From the NCBI GenBank assembly GCA_027919835.1, contig JANVFP010000016.1, positions 248,001-312,000 of the forward strand: DNA of 64,000 nucleotides, in the 5' to 3' direction. A program made the position numbers and the translations under genes. Under the pieces are notes generated by a model. The model made no database searches. It saw nothing but the letters and a program-made list of their open reading frames with translations, and had not been told where the DNA came from. Below are positions 33,353 through 49,459 of the stretch, piece by piece. Numbering within the stretch: the first letter of the stretch is position 1; every line of letters starts with the position of its first letter. Origin of the DNA: Lentinula raphanica (taxonomy: Eukaryota > Basidiomycota > Agaricomycetes > Agaricales > Omphalotaceae).

Positions 33353-36300
33353 CAGTCAAGTAATGCAGTATTACCTTATGATGGCACATGATGCCAGAGG
33401 GTCTCATTTTGAATTTTCCTCCGTTTCACTTTCCACGGTATATAATTATTCTTCCAGAGCTGCCAAAAGCCTGAACATTGAATGGACCGGTGTTAAACAT
33501 TGATTCTTGAGCTTGAACATTGAAGCCCGGTTGAAGCTCTTGAAGCTGGCTGGCTGGGGAAGGTTGGGGAAGAACAGGAATGATTGCAAATTGAAACCAC
33601 TGAGGTGTAGTGGGAGCACCTGGGAGCACGCACTTCCACAAGGATAATTCAACCGGGTATCATTTGTTCAACATCTCCTCTGTAAGTTATCATCTTCAAT
33701 GTGTTCAAGACATTTCAAGAGTCGGAGACCGCCGCAAGGTCGGCACTACCGGTGAGTAAGAGGATTTTATGTCATCTTGAAAATGATTGGCTGGGCTTAT
33801 GTCAAATGGGGCAGTTGCCTGAAAAGCGATAAGCCATAATAATATCATATATGAAAGAGATGCCTCGACTTCGTGTGTACATGTTTGGCTCTACCTCCTT
33901 TTGGGTACAGGGCTATTGTTCTTATTGTTTTTTCAGTTACGTTGTGCGCTCTCCTCAATTGCTCTAGGTTTGTCCTCGACATCCATCTTGAAAACACATC
34001 GTACGCCTGTTCACTTTCGTTTCAATGAATTTTCTTCCTGTCAGTTGCCGACTTTTGTAGAACTTTGTACAATCATATTGGCATTCTGATGATCCTCTCC
34101 AGCACTGTCATCATATCCCTTGCTACCTCCCTCACGCCCTTTCCTCTCTCTTCTCTTCCTCAGACAATGATAGAACATGAGACACCGGGTAGGCGAAACA
34201 ATGAAGCGACCATCCACAAACTCGTGCATGATTTGTTCATCCAAATGAAATCTACCCACTAACACGGTTCCTTTCAGGCAGCTAGCGTTGGCAACAACTT
34301 TCTCGCCCTCTTCCTCACCCACACCGACCGTGCAACCTTTGTGGATATGATGGACTTTCCACTTCCATTCAACTTCAAATACAGACTCGCGCACAAAGTC
34401 TATCAGGCGGTCAGTGACGAAACGTGATGTGAGGCCCAAGACGTGGATAGCAACACGATAAGGATAACGGTTCGGAGGAGATGACGAGGGTGACGATAAA
34501 GATAGTTGTTCATTTTGTTTGTATCTGTCTGATTCATACTCCCCGACTCTCTAACTCTCTTGAGCTTTCTAGAAGCGTCCCCCAAGAGTCCTTCTCCTTT
34601 CGATCCCATATACCCCTTTACCTCCCTCTGGTTTTGTCTCTCCTAAGTCGCACGCTACGCCCCTTTCATTGAAGATGTCGATGATACACTGCGAAGACGG
34701 CCGCGACCGGGAAGACAACGGGACCAGGCAGACGATGATTACCGAGACGAGGACAGCATACCGCAACCTGCGGACGCCCAGCCCCCTAATTAGGCAACGC
34801 TCCGCTGGCTCTGCAAAGCTAGCCGCCCAACGTCAACCCTTCTCCGTTGAGGCCGCGGGTCTGGTTTGCTTCCTATCCGAAACTCCCTACCCTTCACCTT
34901 TCTCATGGCCTTCTATATTCTTCATCGCGGCTCTATACCTACGACTCTTCAACGTTTCAACGAGCAAGGTGCTCCGCAGCTGGAAAGATAGTCCTGTGGC
35001 CTTCGGTCGGTTGCGTTCTGTTCATCATTATTCGCGTCTTAGCTGACAATATGAAATAGTCATCGATAGCATTCCATCTGATGTTTACTGGTATGTAGCC
35101 TATGGGCTCTAACTCCTTCGCCACCACCTCTATCATGCTATTTTCCATAGACTCATATCCTTTGACGTTGCATTAGACGACGATTAATGGCCGCATACAA
35201 TATCATGTGGGCACTCGTGTGCTAGGATGTCTGTGAAATCTGCAAATCTCTTACCAAGTTCGTCGCCATCGGAATCCGCTATCTATTACAATAGGAATGG
35301 TAACGGAGCTTGGTCTGGCATTATCTACATCATCTGAAGACTGACATGGTTTTGCCCTCAACATCGTCCTTAACTCTCTGATCAAGGCACCATCCCGCAA
35401 CCATACCGAATGAGGTCACATTTGACATGGTACGACTCGCGTTCTTCCCTCAGTGGTCAACAACGATCTAGCTTCCTACTGCCTCGACGGTTGACCAAAT
35501 CTTCACTTTCAACATCAATTACTCACGTAAGTATGTGCTCGCTCAGTTGTCATATCCTATTCATCAGCTCCTCAACAGAATCCTCCCATCTGGAAAGTTA
35601 TTACGTGCTCTCATTATTGGCTCGAGCAGGCTCAACACAACATGACCGTCATGTCTGTTTTCTGGTATTTGGATGTTCAATACTTCCTTACGTCCTGAAC
35701 AATATCATTTGCGCTATCTGTGATCAATGGTCTGCCTCTCACAGCTTCCACTTTTGTCACATCCATAGCCTGCTATGAGCACTTATCTTTCTCATAATAC
35801 ACTTTTGAAAACACATTCCCTTGCCAGTTTCTCAACAGACAACCTCACGTTCGCATTCGTAGCTGTGTGTTGGTATCGTGCTGAATTACCTTACAATCAC
35901 TTGGAAAGATTCCCGACCTATGACTACTTTCAAGTTCATGATACAATTGCTCCCCAATGGTAGTTGGCTATGAGGAAGGAAGGAAGGGAAATCTGAGCTT
36001 TGCCTCCTTCAAGATTTTGTGGGTATGCTCAGCTATGCTCCTGTATACTCGTATCCGCCGAAGCGAAGCGCAGGCACTGTCTTGTCTACCTTATAAAATG
36101 GTCTTGATTTCAGCTAAACCAGAGCTTCGCCAATTGAGCTTTTGAGTGTGTTCCACATCAAAAAAAAAAAACAGAGATACAAGTCAAGAATTAGCTAAGG
36201 TAACTCTCTCTTTTCTTCTTCTTTCTCCAACTGAATCTCCACAGACATAAACCATACTAAGCCAAACATTGTCGGGGTGAGAGATACCATGACAAGCAAG

Positions 36301-36392
36301 GAGACAATATGTTTTTCTTCAATTTCTTGCTCTTTTGCAACGTCACAGTTAGGTGCATACCAAATCCTATCCAGCCCCGCCCTGTACATTTC
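33353..36392. other. Interval between copia element and P5C dehydrogenase; no confident gene
   Basis: Several frames look partly coding but none could be assembled. Besides the candidate at 34041..34560, there are Ser/Leu-rich short frames on the plus strand (35410..35963). A poly-A run of about 13 bases near 36160 marks either a retro-insertion tail or simple sequence. This interval forms the transition from mobile to gene-rich DNA. Confidence 0.4.
34041..34560 (-). CDS. Hypothetical protein fragment, unknown
   Basis: On the minus strand a continuous frame reads YESDRYKQNEQLSLSSP, a Ser/Pro-rich stretch, then RVAIHVLGLTSRFVTDRLID, EVEWKWKVHHIHKGCTVGVG, VVANASCLKG and VGRFHLDEQIMHEFVDGRFI before a low-complexity tail ending at 34041. 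The composition is that of a real protein rather than of a shadow frame, but no start codon is evident and a stop lies just upstream of 34560. It may be an internal exon, or a relic. I recognise no family. Confidence 0.3.
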
Positions 36393-38609
<2,217 letters not shown>

Positions 38610-39139
38610 TTGCAGAACAGATAATGGTGGTGGTGGTGGTACAAGGTCAAGAAGGACGGAAGGACGGAAGGCACTAGGATTCCTCAGAGGCATGATCCGG
38701 ATGCGGCTGACACCATACGCTTTTTTGGCTCTTCCATTATTCTGATAAGATTGTCATTAAAGGCGCCTTATGGATCTTGCTCATGGATTCTGGAAGATCG
38801 ATAGAGTTCATGGAGGAACGAGAGCAGCAGTTGCGGGCCGTCCTTATCGACGAGTCGGACGACGACCGTTTGAAGCTGATTCCGCAACCAGGCGTGCTGC
38901 AACCTCTTTCTAGTCGTTTGACACCTCATAAGTCGCGTTCAGATATGCATACATTTTACTCATACGTAGATGGAAGTTCTCAAAGTGCCTCTTCACTTGC
39001 AACCAGTAACAACGATAGATGAGCGCTTATTCAGGCGCTTAAATTCTCCATTGCCGCGCGGACGCGGCGTGACCCCCAAAAGTCGCCTGCTCCTCTTTGC
39101 TTGTACTATACCTTCCTTTTTGACACCCACAACAAACCC
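38610..39139. promoter_or_regulatory. Divergent intergenic region, P5C dehydrogenase / cullin-1
   Basis: About 530 bp separate the two start codons, so both promoters lie here. An 81-codon plus-strand frame at 38777..39022 is present; it may be an upstream ORF in a cullin leader or chance. I saw no clear TATA or known operator. Confidence 0.5.
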
Positions 39140-41923
<2,784 letters not shown>

Positions 41924-42149
41924 TTTATCTAAGTACGAGTTGACAACCAGATTCATTGTCAAACCTTGGTTCAACGTTCATGCATGCATCATTCACTTCT
42001 CATAACATTTTCGTAATATGTAGTTTCTTACAGATAATTTCTGACCACTCGCTGCATATATGATACAACATATCCTAGAATCCTATACGATGCAACGTTC
42101 AGTATAAGCAAGATGTATATATGGGACAGTTGCACGGATGCAAAGACAA

Positions 42150-42255
42150 GGTAGCGTGGCCGAGTTGGTCTAAGGCGTTGGATTTAAGATTCTTCCCTCG
42201 ATTCTTGCTTCCCAATGAAGGTGACTTCGCGCGAGTTCGAATCTCGCCGCTACCA
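42150..42255 (+). tRNA. trnL-UAA: tRNA-Leu (TAA anticodon) with intron
   Basis: The acceptor stem ggtagcg pairs perfectly with cgctacc. The D arm is gccgagttggtctaaggc, the anticodon loop tttaag puts TAA at 34-36, and an intron of about 20 nt follows (within attcttccctcgattcttgc). A class II variable arm gaaggtgacttc and the T arm gcgagttcgaatctcgc complete it, followed by discriminator A. The long variable arm is diagnostic of Leu/Ser. The base pair below the loop is A-C unless the intron is cut one base differently. Confidence 0.9.
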
Positions 42256-42260
42256 TTTTT
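42256..42260 (+). terminator. RNA polymerase III terminator
   Basis: Five T residues directly follow the tRNA discriminator base. Confidence 0.8.
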
Positions 42261-42523
42261 CTTTTGAGTTTGACTCGAGTCACTTCGACGTTCTCCATGT
42301 GTGTCCCTCTCATTCTGTCCGAAGTGTTTTCGCCGGAACGCGAGGTCCGATTCCGGATTTTTGCTTGATTAAGCCGCAAGCGTCTGGGGTCCGGCAACTT
42401 CCGGTATGTATTCTTCAACGTCATGGTTCGTCATGAACTGTGTTTCTACTTGAAAAGCACAATACTTTCTTCTACCCCAGTTTCTCTCTCTCCGCAACGA
42501 TAACCACCTGCTAAACTCTAGTC

Positions 42524-43768
42524 ATGGCCTCCAAGAACGATTCCGGAAAGACATATCGCAACGAGTGCACAGGCAGTGCCCTCGCAACTGTCAAAAAACA
42601 ATCAGAAGAGCAGGACCTCACTCTCTTCGGAAGCTGCTTCTGCCCGTTCGTTCAGCGTGTGTGGATAAGCTTTGAGTATCTGCAGATCCCGTACAAGGTA
42701 ACCTCGTGTGATCTTGGAAATGCGGTTCCCTTGCGTTGACCAATTTCCATTTCAAGTACTGTAAGTATTAAATTCTGGCTTGCTAGAGGGCCTATTCGAG
42801 CTAGTAAATAGATGAGGTCGACCCGTACAAGAAGCCCAAGGACCTTCTTGAAGTCTCATCGAAAGGCTTAGTGCCCGGGCTCAAGTTGAACAACTTTCAT
42901 CCTCCCAGAGCTCTCAACGAGAGCACAGTGATTCTGGAGTATATTAATGAGTATAGAATCACTAATTCTGATCTCATTTCTGCGTTTATTCATGATCCTT
43001 GGATAGTCTTGCCATGAACACTAATGGTCGCAGCCTCTTGCCTCCTATAACCAACCCATGTCAGTCTTCGAAGTCCATAGTATGTTCTATCGTGCATCTA
43101 CTTACTCAGAAAACACAACAGACGCCAGGGCTCTCGTGAGGCTCCAATGCGACCACGTCAATCGCTCACTAGTTCCTTCTTTCTATCGATACCTTCAAGC
43201 GCAAGACTCAACCGCACAAATTGACCAAGGAAAAGAATTCCACCAATCAATCGAGGGCCTTGTCCAACTTCTGGATCGTGCCGAGAAGGAGATCGTTCGA
43301 AGCAGCGGTCCCGTTTCCGGTGAAGGTGAAAGAAAAGCTCTCGCTGTTGGACTGGGATTATGGATTCCTGAGAATGAAGACCCTGGCTTGGTCGATGTTA
43401 TGGTTGGACCTTGTAAGTTGCTCACCTCTATGAATCCCTCCCTGAATCAATTCACTCGTGCCGATGCCCTTTGTAAGGGCTGCACCGGGCTTCAAACGTG
43501 TTGAAGCATTACAGAGGATTCGAGCTCCCGCGAGGGCAAAAGTTCGACAGATGGATCGACAAGCTCTTCAATCACCCGAACTTCGCGAGTACCTGTAACA
43601 CAGAAGATTTGTACTTGGACAGTTATGAAAGGTATGTAGGCTACTTCCTGCTACTTCCCAGAGGCGTTCAAGATAATCATATTTTGATATGACCGCAGAT
43701 ATGCCTTCAACCGTCCCAATACGAGTCAGGTAGCGGATGCCGTGAACTCTGGTCGAGGTCTGCCTTGA
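42524..43768 (+). CDS. Glutathione S-transferase, omega/lambda-like, 294 aa, with a 4-nt microexon
   Basis: Exons: 42524..42697, 42757..42760, 42812..42950, 43007..43059, 43122..43412, 43478..43631, 43699..43768 (885 nt with stop). The N-terminal thioredoxin fold has LFGSCFCPFVQRVW with the omega-type active cysteine (C40, in CPF), then IPYKYYEVDPYKKPKDLLEV, GLVPGLK, and ESTVILEYIND for glutathione binding. The helical C-terminal half has NPYARALVRLQCDHVNR and RFELP-like KHYRGFELPRGQKFDRWID. Omega-type enzymes mainly act as thiol transferases or reductases, in the cytosol. The reading frame between exons 1 and 3 works only if the 4-base exon TACT (42757..42760), flanked by ttcaag and gtaagt, is included. 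Its 3' end converges on the sirtuin gene with 122 bp between stop codons. Confidence 0.85.
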
Positions 43769-43890
43769 AGCAGATATGTATGAGAACGTTCAGGCCCACC
43801 GTGGCATGATCGACCGACATATTATACTGATTGTATGTGAGTTCTATGAGCACAGAGTAAATTGACAATTGTATCTCGAACGTGTATCAT

Positions 43891-44967
43891 TCAAGTGATC
43901 CCGAGAACTTTTGGTAATTCTACCTCGCAAGGCCCTTTGAACACAAAGTCCGCTCGAGCATCGCCAGGAGCTGGTTCGATGTTGAAGACCGCAACTGTAC
44001 CACCGTGTCGTTGAATTCGATAGACAAAGCCTGAAGCAGGACGGACCTATGCCACAATGAGTGAATCGTTGGGATCAAAATAGTACCAATGAGAATGTGC
44101 CGCACCGTAGACGAGGTACCTACGACAAGGCATAGATCAGCTTTCTGCACCAGACTGTTGATCTCGTCCATTCTCTGCGATTTCTCGTCGAACCAAACAA
44201 CTCCCGGTCGAGCAAGCTTTCCACATCGAGGACACCGCGGGAGGTCTTCGACAGGGATGCTTTCTGGTTTGGTCAGCAACTTTTGAGGATCGGAACGACA
44301 TAGATCCTCTGCTCTACCAAGAGCGGGACACAATGGATTCGATAGGTCCTCCTCGCAATACCCACAGCTTATGCATTGGACGTCGAATAACCGCCCGTGC
44401 ATTTCTATCACTGAATCTAGTGATCGAGCGTTGTCCGGCGCACCAGAGTCGTTCGTGTTTGCAATGAGTGCCATGATGGCCTTCACCGACAAACGATCGA
44501 CATTTTGTGTGATCAGATGATAACTCGTTGCTGCAGGGGCCACCTTTCTGAGGACAGTCGGTAAGGCAAGTTGGGCAAGTGCGCTATGGGCAGCGTTGGG
44601 TGACGCTTGCAATGCTCTATGGCAGCAGCGATCGATCAGTGGGCTAATTGTAGGTTAGAAGAGGGAAAGGCTTACTTTACTCTTCTGTGGTGGTAAAATT
44701 GCCAGACAGAAGAGGGATCGGAACGAAAGGAGGATGGGGTTGCGAGACTGGATGTGTCCAGAGTACGCCACAAACCACCTCGTTCCCGAAAGGTCGAGAG
44801 CCCTGTAGTAGTAGGTGATCCAGAGTGAGTTATTAATATCTCCTAGACCTGCCTCCACGATACACTCTACCTGAAGCAGCGGACAATCCAGCACCGGCGA
44901 TCACGATGATATTTTCAGACCGTCTCAGGACTTTGCGAAAGTCGTCTATGGACGTGCTGTAGACCAT
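43891..44967 (-). CDS. Sirtuin, SIRT5-like NAD-dependent deacylase, 296 aa
   Basis: Four exons: 44967..44871, 44802..44676, 44616..44106, 44046..43891. NAD-binding motifs are [15 protein letters not shown] and TQNVDRLS; the catalytic His is in [11 protein letters not shown]; the zinc site is CISCGYC (first pair) and CPRCGK (second pair); then RPGVVWFDE and [14 protein letters not shown]. The order and spacing match class III (SIRT5/CobB-like) sirtuins, which remove acyl groups from lysine using NAD+. In SIRT5 a Tyr and Arg in GGYWR bind acidic acyl groups; here the segment reads RGGLWRT, keeping Arg but with Leu for Tyr. Substrate preference therefore may differ. No clear mitochondrial presequence is seen. 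Confidence 0.9.
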
Positions 44968-45658
44968 GATGGTATGTGGTGTGGGTCAAAATCGATGGGT
45001 TCGTCGGATTTTTGGATTTTTTTAAGGTTGAATGATGAATCTAGTAAGATAAGAGATTAAGTAAGTCCAAGGGCTTTTTTCACGGTGGTGTGTGAACTGT
45101 AATATTTGTGACGGGAAAGTAACATCAGTGGAACCAGGATCCTTCGTGAGCTTTGCCACTTTGAGAAATGAGAATGAGAAGGGGAGGGGTTCTTACCGTA
45201 TCACCCCGGCGAGATTTATCTGGATTCTGTTGAGTTCAAGATTGTTCGGAGTTCATTTTTGTTCCCGATTAATTGTACGTTCGCACCACCGTTTGGTTCA
45301 TGATTGATGATTGTAGAGACCTCGGAGGACAGTGTCAGACTGTCAGTAAGACACTGTATAGGTCCTAGGATGCTGAAGCTTGGCTGGCTCGAGATCTACT
45401 ATCAGCTTTAACTCGACTGCTCCTGTGGACGACATTTTCAATTGGGAAATCGTACGATGTCCTTCCAGTAGTAGACTTCTTGCCACTCAGAGAGGCTGGA
45501 TATGACTTCAGATCCCGTAAGCCTCCGTGAGCTGTGAGAATACACTGACCTCCGACCTGCCATCAGGATCCATCAGGTAAAGGAATTTCTATCGAGAACA
45601 ACTCGAATATTCACGATATACCTTCTATAATTATGAGATACCTTGAATTCAGCCACAA
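44968..45658. other. Intergenic region
   Basis: This is upstream of the sirtuin and of the pseudogene at 45659. No supported gene or RNA. It probably holds the sirtuin promoter. Confidence 0.4.
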
Positions 45659-46890
45659 TGCCGCGTAAAGGCTTCACAAGGGTGAGAGCCTGGAAGGAGT
45701 GAGGTGGACAAAAATAATCCGTGCATAGTACACCAGTGACCACAGCGAATGACCGTCACCTTAACTTGAGCTGAGCCGATAGAATGGTGAAGATAAGCAT
45801 TCAATGAGATGCATCACGTTGGAGTCTCTTATGAGAAGACGAGTTAGAGTTGTTGGAGGTGCCGTCGAGTGACGAAAGGTTGTGGAAGCATATGTGGGTT
45901 CGGAATTTTCAACGGTGATGGTGGTTTTCCAGTTGGTGGGATTAGGCAAAACAAGCCTAAACAAGCGCCCGCATCTCTTTCTGATACCTCAAGGTAGACC
46001 CAAGCGCCTGCGTAGTGCTACGGGTAGGGCTCGAATCATCAACGAAGAGTTCGAAGAACTTGCAAAAAAGGCTGAATAGGCTTTGGTAAAATACCCAGAT
46101 CCAAAATACACGACAAGTCGTTACTGTCCAGCGCGAATCCCTTCATTCACTCCAGCGCAGAAGGACTCGGAGCTGATTGAGGAGTTTAGTACTCCACGTC
46201 GAACACGATCCCAGTCAGCCCGAGCTCTTCTGCTGATTGAATCGGACTCCTCGTCTTCTTCCCCGTCATCTAGTATCTCCTCTTCTCCGTCAGCTCGCGA
46301 ATGTTCGTTGCGCGACTATGAACGGCTTCAGCGCGAACATGCCTATTCACAGATACGACACTCCATTGTGATGGAGTCCATCTCAGAGTAGCTCAGAGTT
46401 GAACGAGAGACGCTACAAACTCCAAGCGGAACGTGATGACTTTCAGGCGTATGCGATTTATGCTGAACAGCAATGCTCTATTTTGAAACACAAGCTCGAC
46501 GAGGAAGCAGAGCAGAGTGATTTACGGCCACGGTCGCCTCGGATGCTCACTTCAAGGGAAGATCTATTGGAAGTCGGACAGGACAGTACGAGGAGGGTAG
46601 GGAATGATAGGCAGAAACAGACAAGCGAGACTCAACGCGCAGATATCATTCGACGACCCGAACAGGAACAGTCGGACGTCTCTTTTTCAGGAAATTTGAA
46701 GACAATGAAAGCAAAAGGCTTAGTTGATATCGCTTCTTCTCTGACGATTCCATCCGAGAACATAACAGCCGATGTCCTTCGTAGTCGCTTAATTGCTCAT
46801 TTCGATGCAAACAAGGAGCTCAAAAAGGACCCTCGCTATATTGCCAGGCTTTTGGAACGAACGCGAAAACGCAAGGACCCACTAACATAA
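45659..46890 (+). pseudogene. Coiled-coil / SAP-like family protein, broken by a stop and a 10-bp duplication
   Basis: Reading may start at ATG 45659 (MPRKGFTRVR) but is clear from about 45980 (GRPKRLRSATGRARIINEEF). It passes TAG at 46077..46079, continues through Ser-rich sequence to 46391, then shifts frame to 46397..46890 (LNERRYKLQAERDDFQAYAI, a coiled coil, and a C-terminal MKAKGLVDIASSL...LRSRLIAHFD block resembling a SAP-type helix pair, ending RTRKRKDPLT). The frameshift is caused by ctcagagt-ag-ctcagagt at 46382..46399: removing one copy with the two bases rejoins the frames. I know similar proteins only as repeated basidiomycete families without assigned function. Confidence 0.55.
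46382..46399. repeat. 8-bp direct repeat with 2-bp spacer: probable hAT excision footprint
   Basis: CTCAGAGT, AG, CTCAGAGT. hAT transposons duplicate 8 bp on insertion and leave both copies with a few altered bases on excision. Deleting 10 nt restores the reading frame across the site. Confidence 0.55.
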
Positions 46891-47547
46891 GACGTGGCTC
46901 CTCCTTTCTACCGACGCCCGCCTCCTACCCTACCGCCTCAACCGAGCTCGCCTACCCCTGGTACATCCCTGCCACGTCACTCACAATCCACGGACTTCAT
47001 CATCGACATTGAATTGGATTCAGCAGCATTTTCTCCTTTTACATTCCCTTCAAGATACATATCTGAACATGCCTGCTTGGTTTTCGTTTCCTTTTGCTTA
47101 TGCATTCTCTCCACATTCTCCTCCTCCTTCTCCATCCGGCCCTGGTGAATTCCTTGTCCCGTCCTGTTTTGCACTCTGATTCTGATTCCTCATCCCACTG
47201 CTAGTTCCTCTCACAATCCAGATACCAACGTAGAGAAGTCTGGAGAGAATGTTTGATATTGTTACTACACTACCAACTTACTTTTGCTGGATTGCTCTTT
47301 CTATACTCCATTGACTGTTGTGTATCGAACTTCAGTTTCGACAGTTGGTGTTGACCGGGACCAGCCGCCAAGGTTGGTCTGTTGATCCGCGGCACATCCG
47401 TCTCGCGGGAAAGTCTGCCGGAATTGTTTGCCACCTCTCTTTCTCTTCAAGATATGATTTCGAATTTCATCCCTCTTAATTCTGGACGTCTACCAGCATT
47501 CACTTTGCTGGAATATAGGCTCGATTCGAGTTCTTCGAGGTTCTGCA
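46891..47547. other. Downstream region of the pseudogene and leader of the hydrolase
   Basis: A proline-rich frame (PPFYRRPPPTLPPQPSSPTP) continues directly after the TAA at 46888..46890 in the same frame to 47148, so the original protein may have been longer. The remainder shows nothing specific. Confidence 0.35.
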
Positions 47548-48815
47548 ATGTACACAACCGGAGAGATCGTTGTCAACCAGGTTACGAATACTGTCCTCTC
47601 CTACATCGACAGTGGACCGCCCACAACTGAATACTATGAGACAATCATTCTGGTGCACGGGAACTCGTTCAGCAATGGTTTGTGCTACTTCGCAGTGACT
47701 CCTCACCAAGTCATTCGACTAATTCTATCCTGCAAAGCTGTCTTCAAGCGATTGTTATCTCGCAGTAAAGAATACAACATACGACTCATAGCTCTCAATC
47801 GTCGGGGATACGCTGGCTCGACTCCTTACACTCTGCATGAATTGTCGATGTTCTCGAACGAGCAAGTGCATTCAAACGAAGAAAAACGGCGCTTCCTAGA
47901 GGATAGAGGGGTAGAGATTCTCCGATTTATTGATGAATGCATTCAACGGTTTGATCTTCCGTCGATTTCTGATTACGAAGGGAAACAAGTAGGTGGTGTC
48001 GCCATTCTTGGCTGGTCATTGGGTATTGCCTTCACGCTGGCTGCTACTGGGAATGTCGACTCTGTATATATTTCGGACGAGACGCGCGGGAGGCTGAGTA
48101 CTCACCTCCGTGCACATATACTACTAGGTATGTACTCTATTTTTCTTGGCTTTGAGTCTCCACTAAAACTCATTACGATGGTGATCAGAACCAGCAATCA
48201 TTACAATTGGTCTCAACCTACCTGAAGACTTTTGGGCACCAACCCGCGACCCTCTGATTCCAGTCTCAGCACGAATCCCTCTCTTTGTACACCTCATAAC
48301 CTGCTACTACGATTACGAAAACCAGGCGATTACCGAACGTGATCAGGATAACATCCTTTCCGCCGTTTCGCCATCTCCATCACGCGTTCCCACCTTGTTC
48401 ACGTTCACGGACGAAGAACGCAAGGATATCATCACGCCCCTAGCTCAAGACATGCATTTTTCTCATATCCTGCAAGAGCCCCTTAGGAACTGCTACCTCA
48501 AAGCCTGTTTTGACGAGAAGTATCGGTCTAGTCCGGCGTTGAAGAATATGAAGGTATGGCATGTACTTGGAGATAGGTCCTATCCGTTCATTTGGCCCGC
48601 GTATTGGTTGGTTGGAGACGATGATCGAGGTGCTGGTGGAGGAGAGAGCGGGAAGTTTGTGTATTTCAAGATTATGGAAGGGTGTAATCATTTCGTGAGT
48701 GTGGGGGTCGTTCATAGAATGGATATAGGTTTCTGACTTTCATGTTACTTAGATGCATTGGGATGAACCAAAGAAAACTATGGAGACGTTTAGGAGTATT
48801 TTCGACCACTCATAG
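47548..48815 (+). CDS. Alpha/beta hydrolase, 362 aa
   Basis: Exons 47548..47677, 47738..48127, 48189..48694, 48753..48815; all phases close. The oxyanion-hole region is IILVHGNSFSN; NRRGYAGST follows strand 4; the nucleophile elbow is GWSLG (Ser about residue 136); the catalytic His is probably in EGCNHFMHWDEPKK at the end. The first intron is 60 nt and open in frame, but its product would break the strand after HGN, so I splice it. Substrate unknown: this fold covers esterases, lipases and epoxide hydrolases. No signal peptide, so it is probably intracellular. Confidence 0.85.
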
Positions 48816-49459
48816 AACGGAATCTACATAGGCGGCATATTTTGAGCTATGACTTGAGGTATGAAGGAACGGTGTGTTATGAAGTACAGGCTTACAGCTG
48901 CCATGAAGTGATAGACGTATCGTGATATTTGACGCAGTACTAAATACTACGGAAGTAAGTACCTAAAGACGCGCTGAATCATTTGAAGCCCCCTCGTGAG
49001 ATTCAGATAGCGAAAAGGATAGATATCTGCAAACTCCATTCGATATGTTGAGCGCGACATACATAATGGAAATTCTGAGCCCAATTTCAACGTGTTGAAC
49101 GAGATAGAAAGTCGTGCTGTTGACTCTTGAGGAAGAGGCGCGCAAAGTCCGGTAAACACGTGGCACAACTTTCTGGCCGTATTACGTGAAGATGTCATTC
49201 CATAGTATCCGATTGAAAAACCTATCTCGAACCACCATTGCTGTCCTCATCGAGCTCGATATTCTGGACGACGCCCACCCATAACAGCTATAGCTGAGAC
49301 GCTCGACTATACCAGGAGAAATCACATCAATTCTGCACAAATCACGTTGAACCCGCGTTGAATAGCTTTCTCACAACTTTTCAGCAGCTGTCATTGGACA
49401 CCCCTGGCTTGCTGTTGTACTTGCTGTGAAGTACCAGGCCTCCTTCCGTGCTCGACAAG
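48816..49459. other. Intergenic region
   Basis: It holds the terminator of the hydrolase and promoter of the Boi-type gene. No other feature recognised. Confidence 0.4.

Noticed and set aside
36165..36178. A-run near 36165 as a processed-pseudogene tail
   Set aside because: No retrocopied coding sequence lies next to it and no flanking duplication is seen.
38777..39022. 81-codon ORF between P5C dehydrogenase and cullin-1 as a gene
   Set aside because: It lies in a divergent promoter region and has no homology or splice partners; it could be an upstream ORF at most.
47678..47737. Retained in-frame intron 1 of the hydrolase as coding sequence
   Set aside because: It is open in frame and 60 nt long, but inclusion would disrupt the conserved stretch after LVHGNSFSN, and both splice sites are acceptable.
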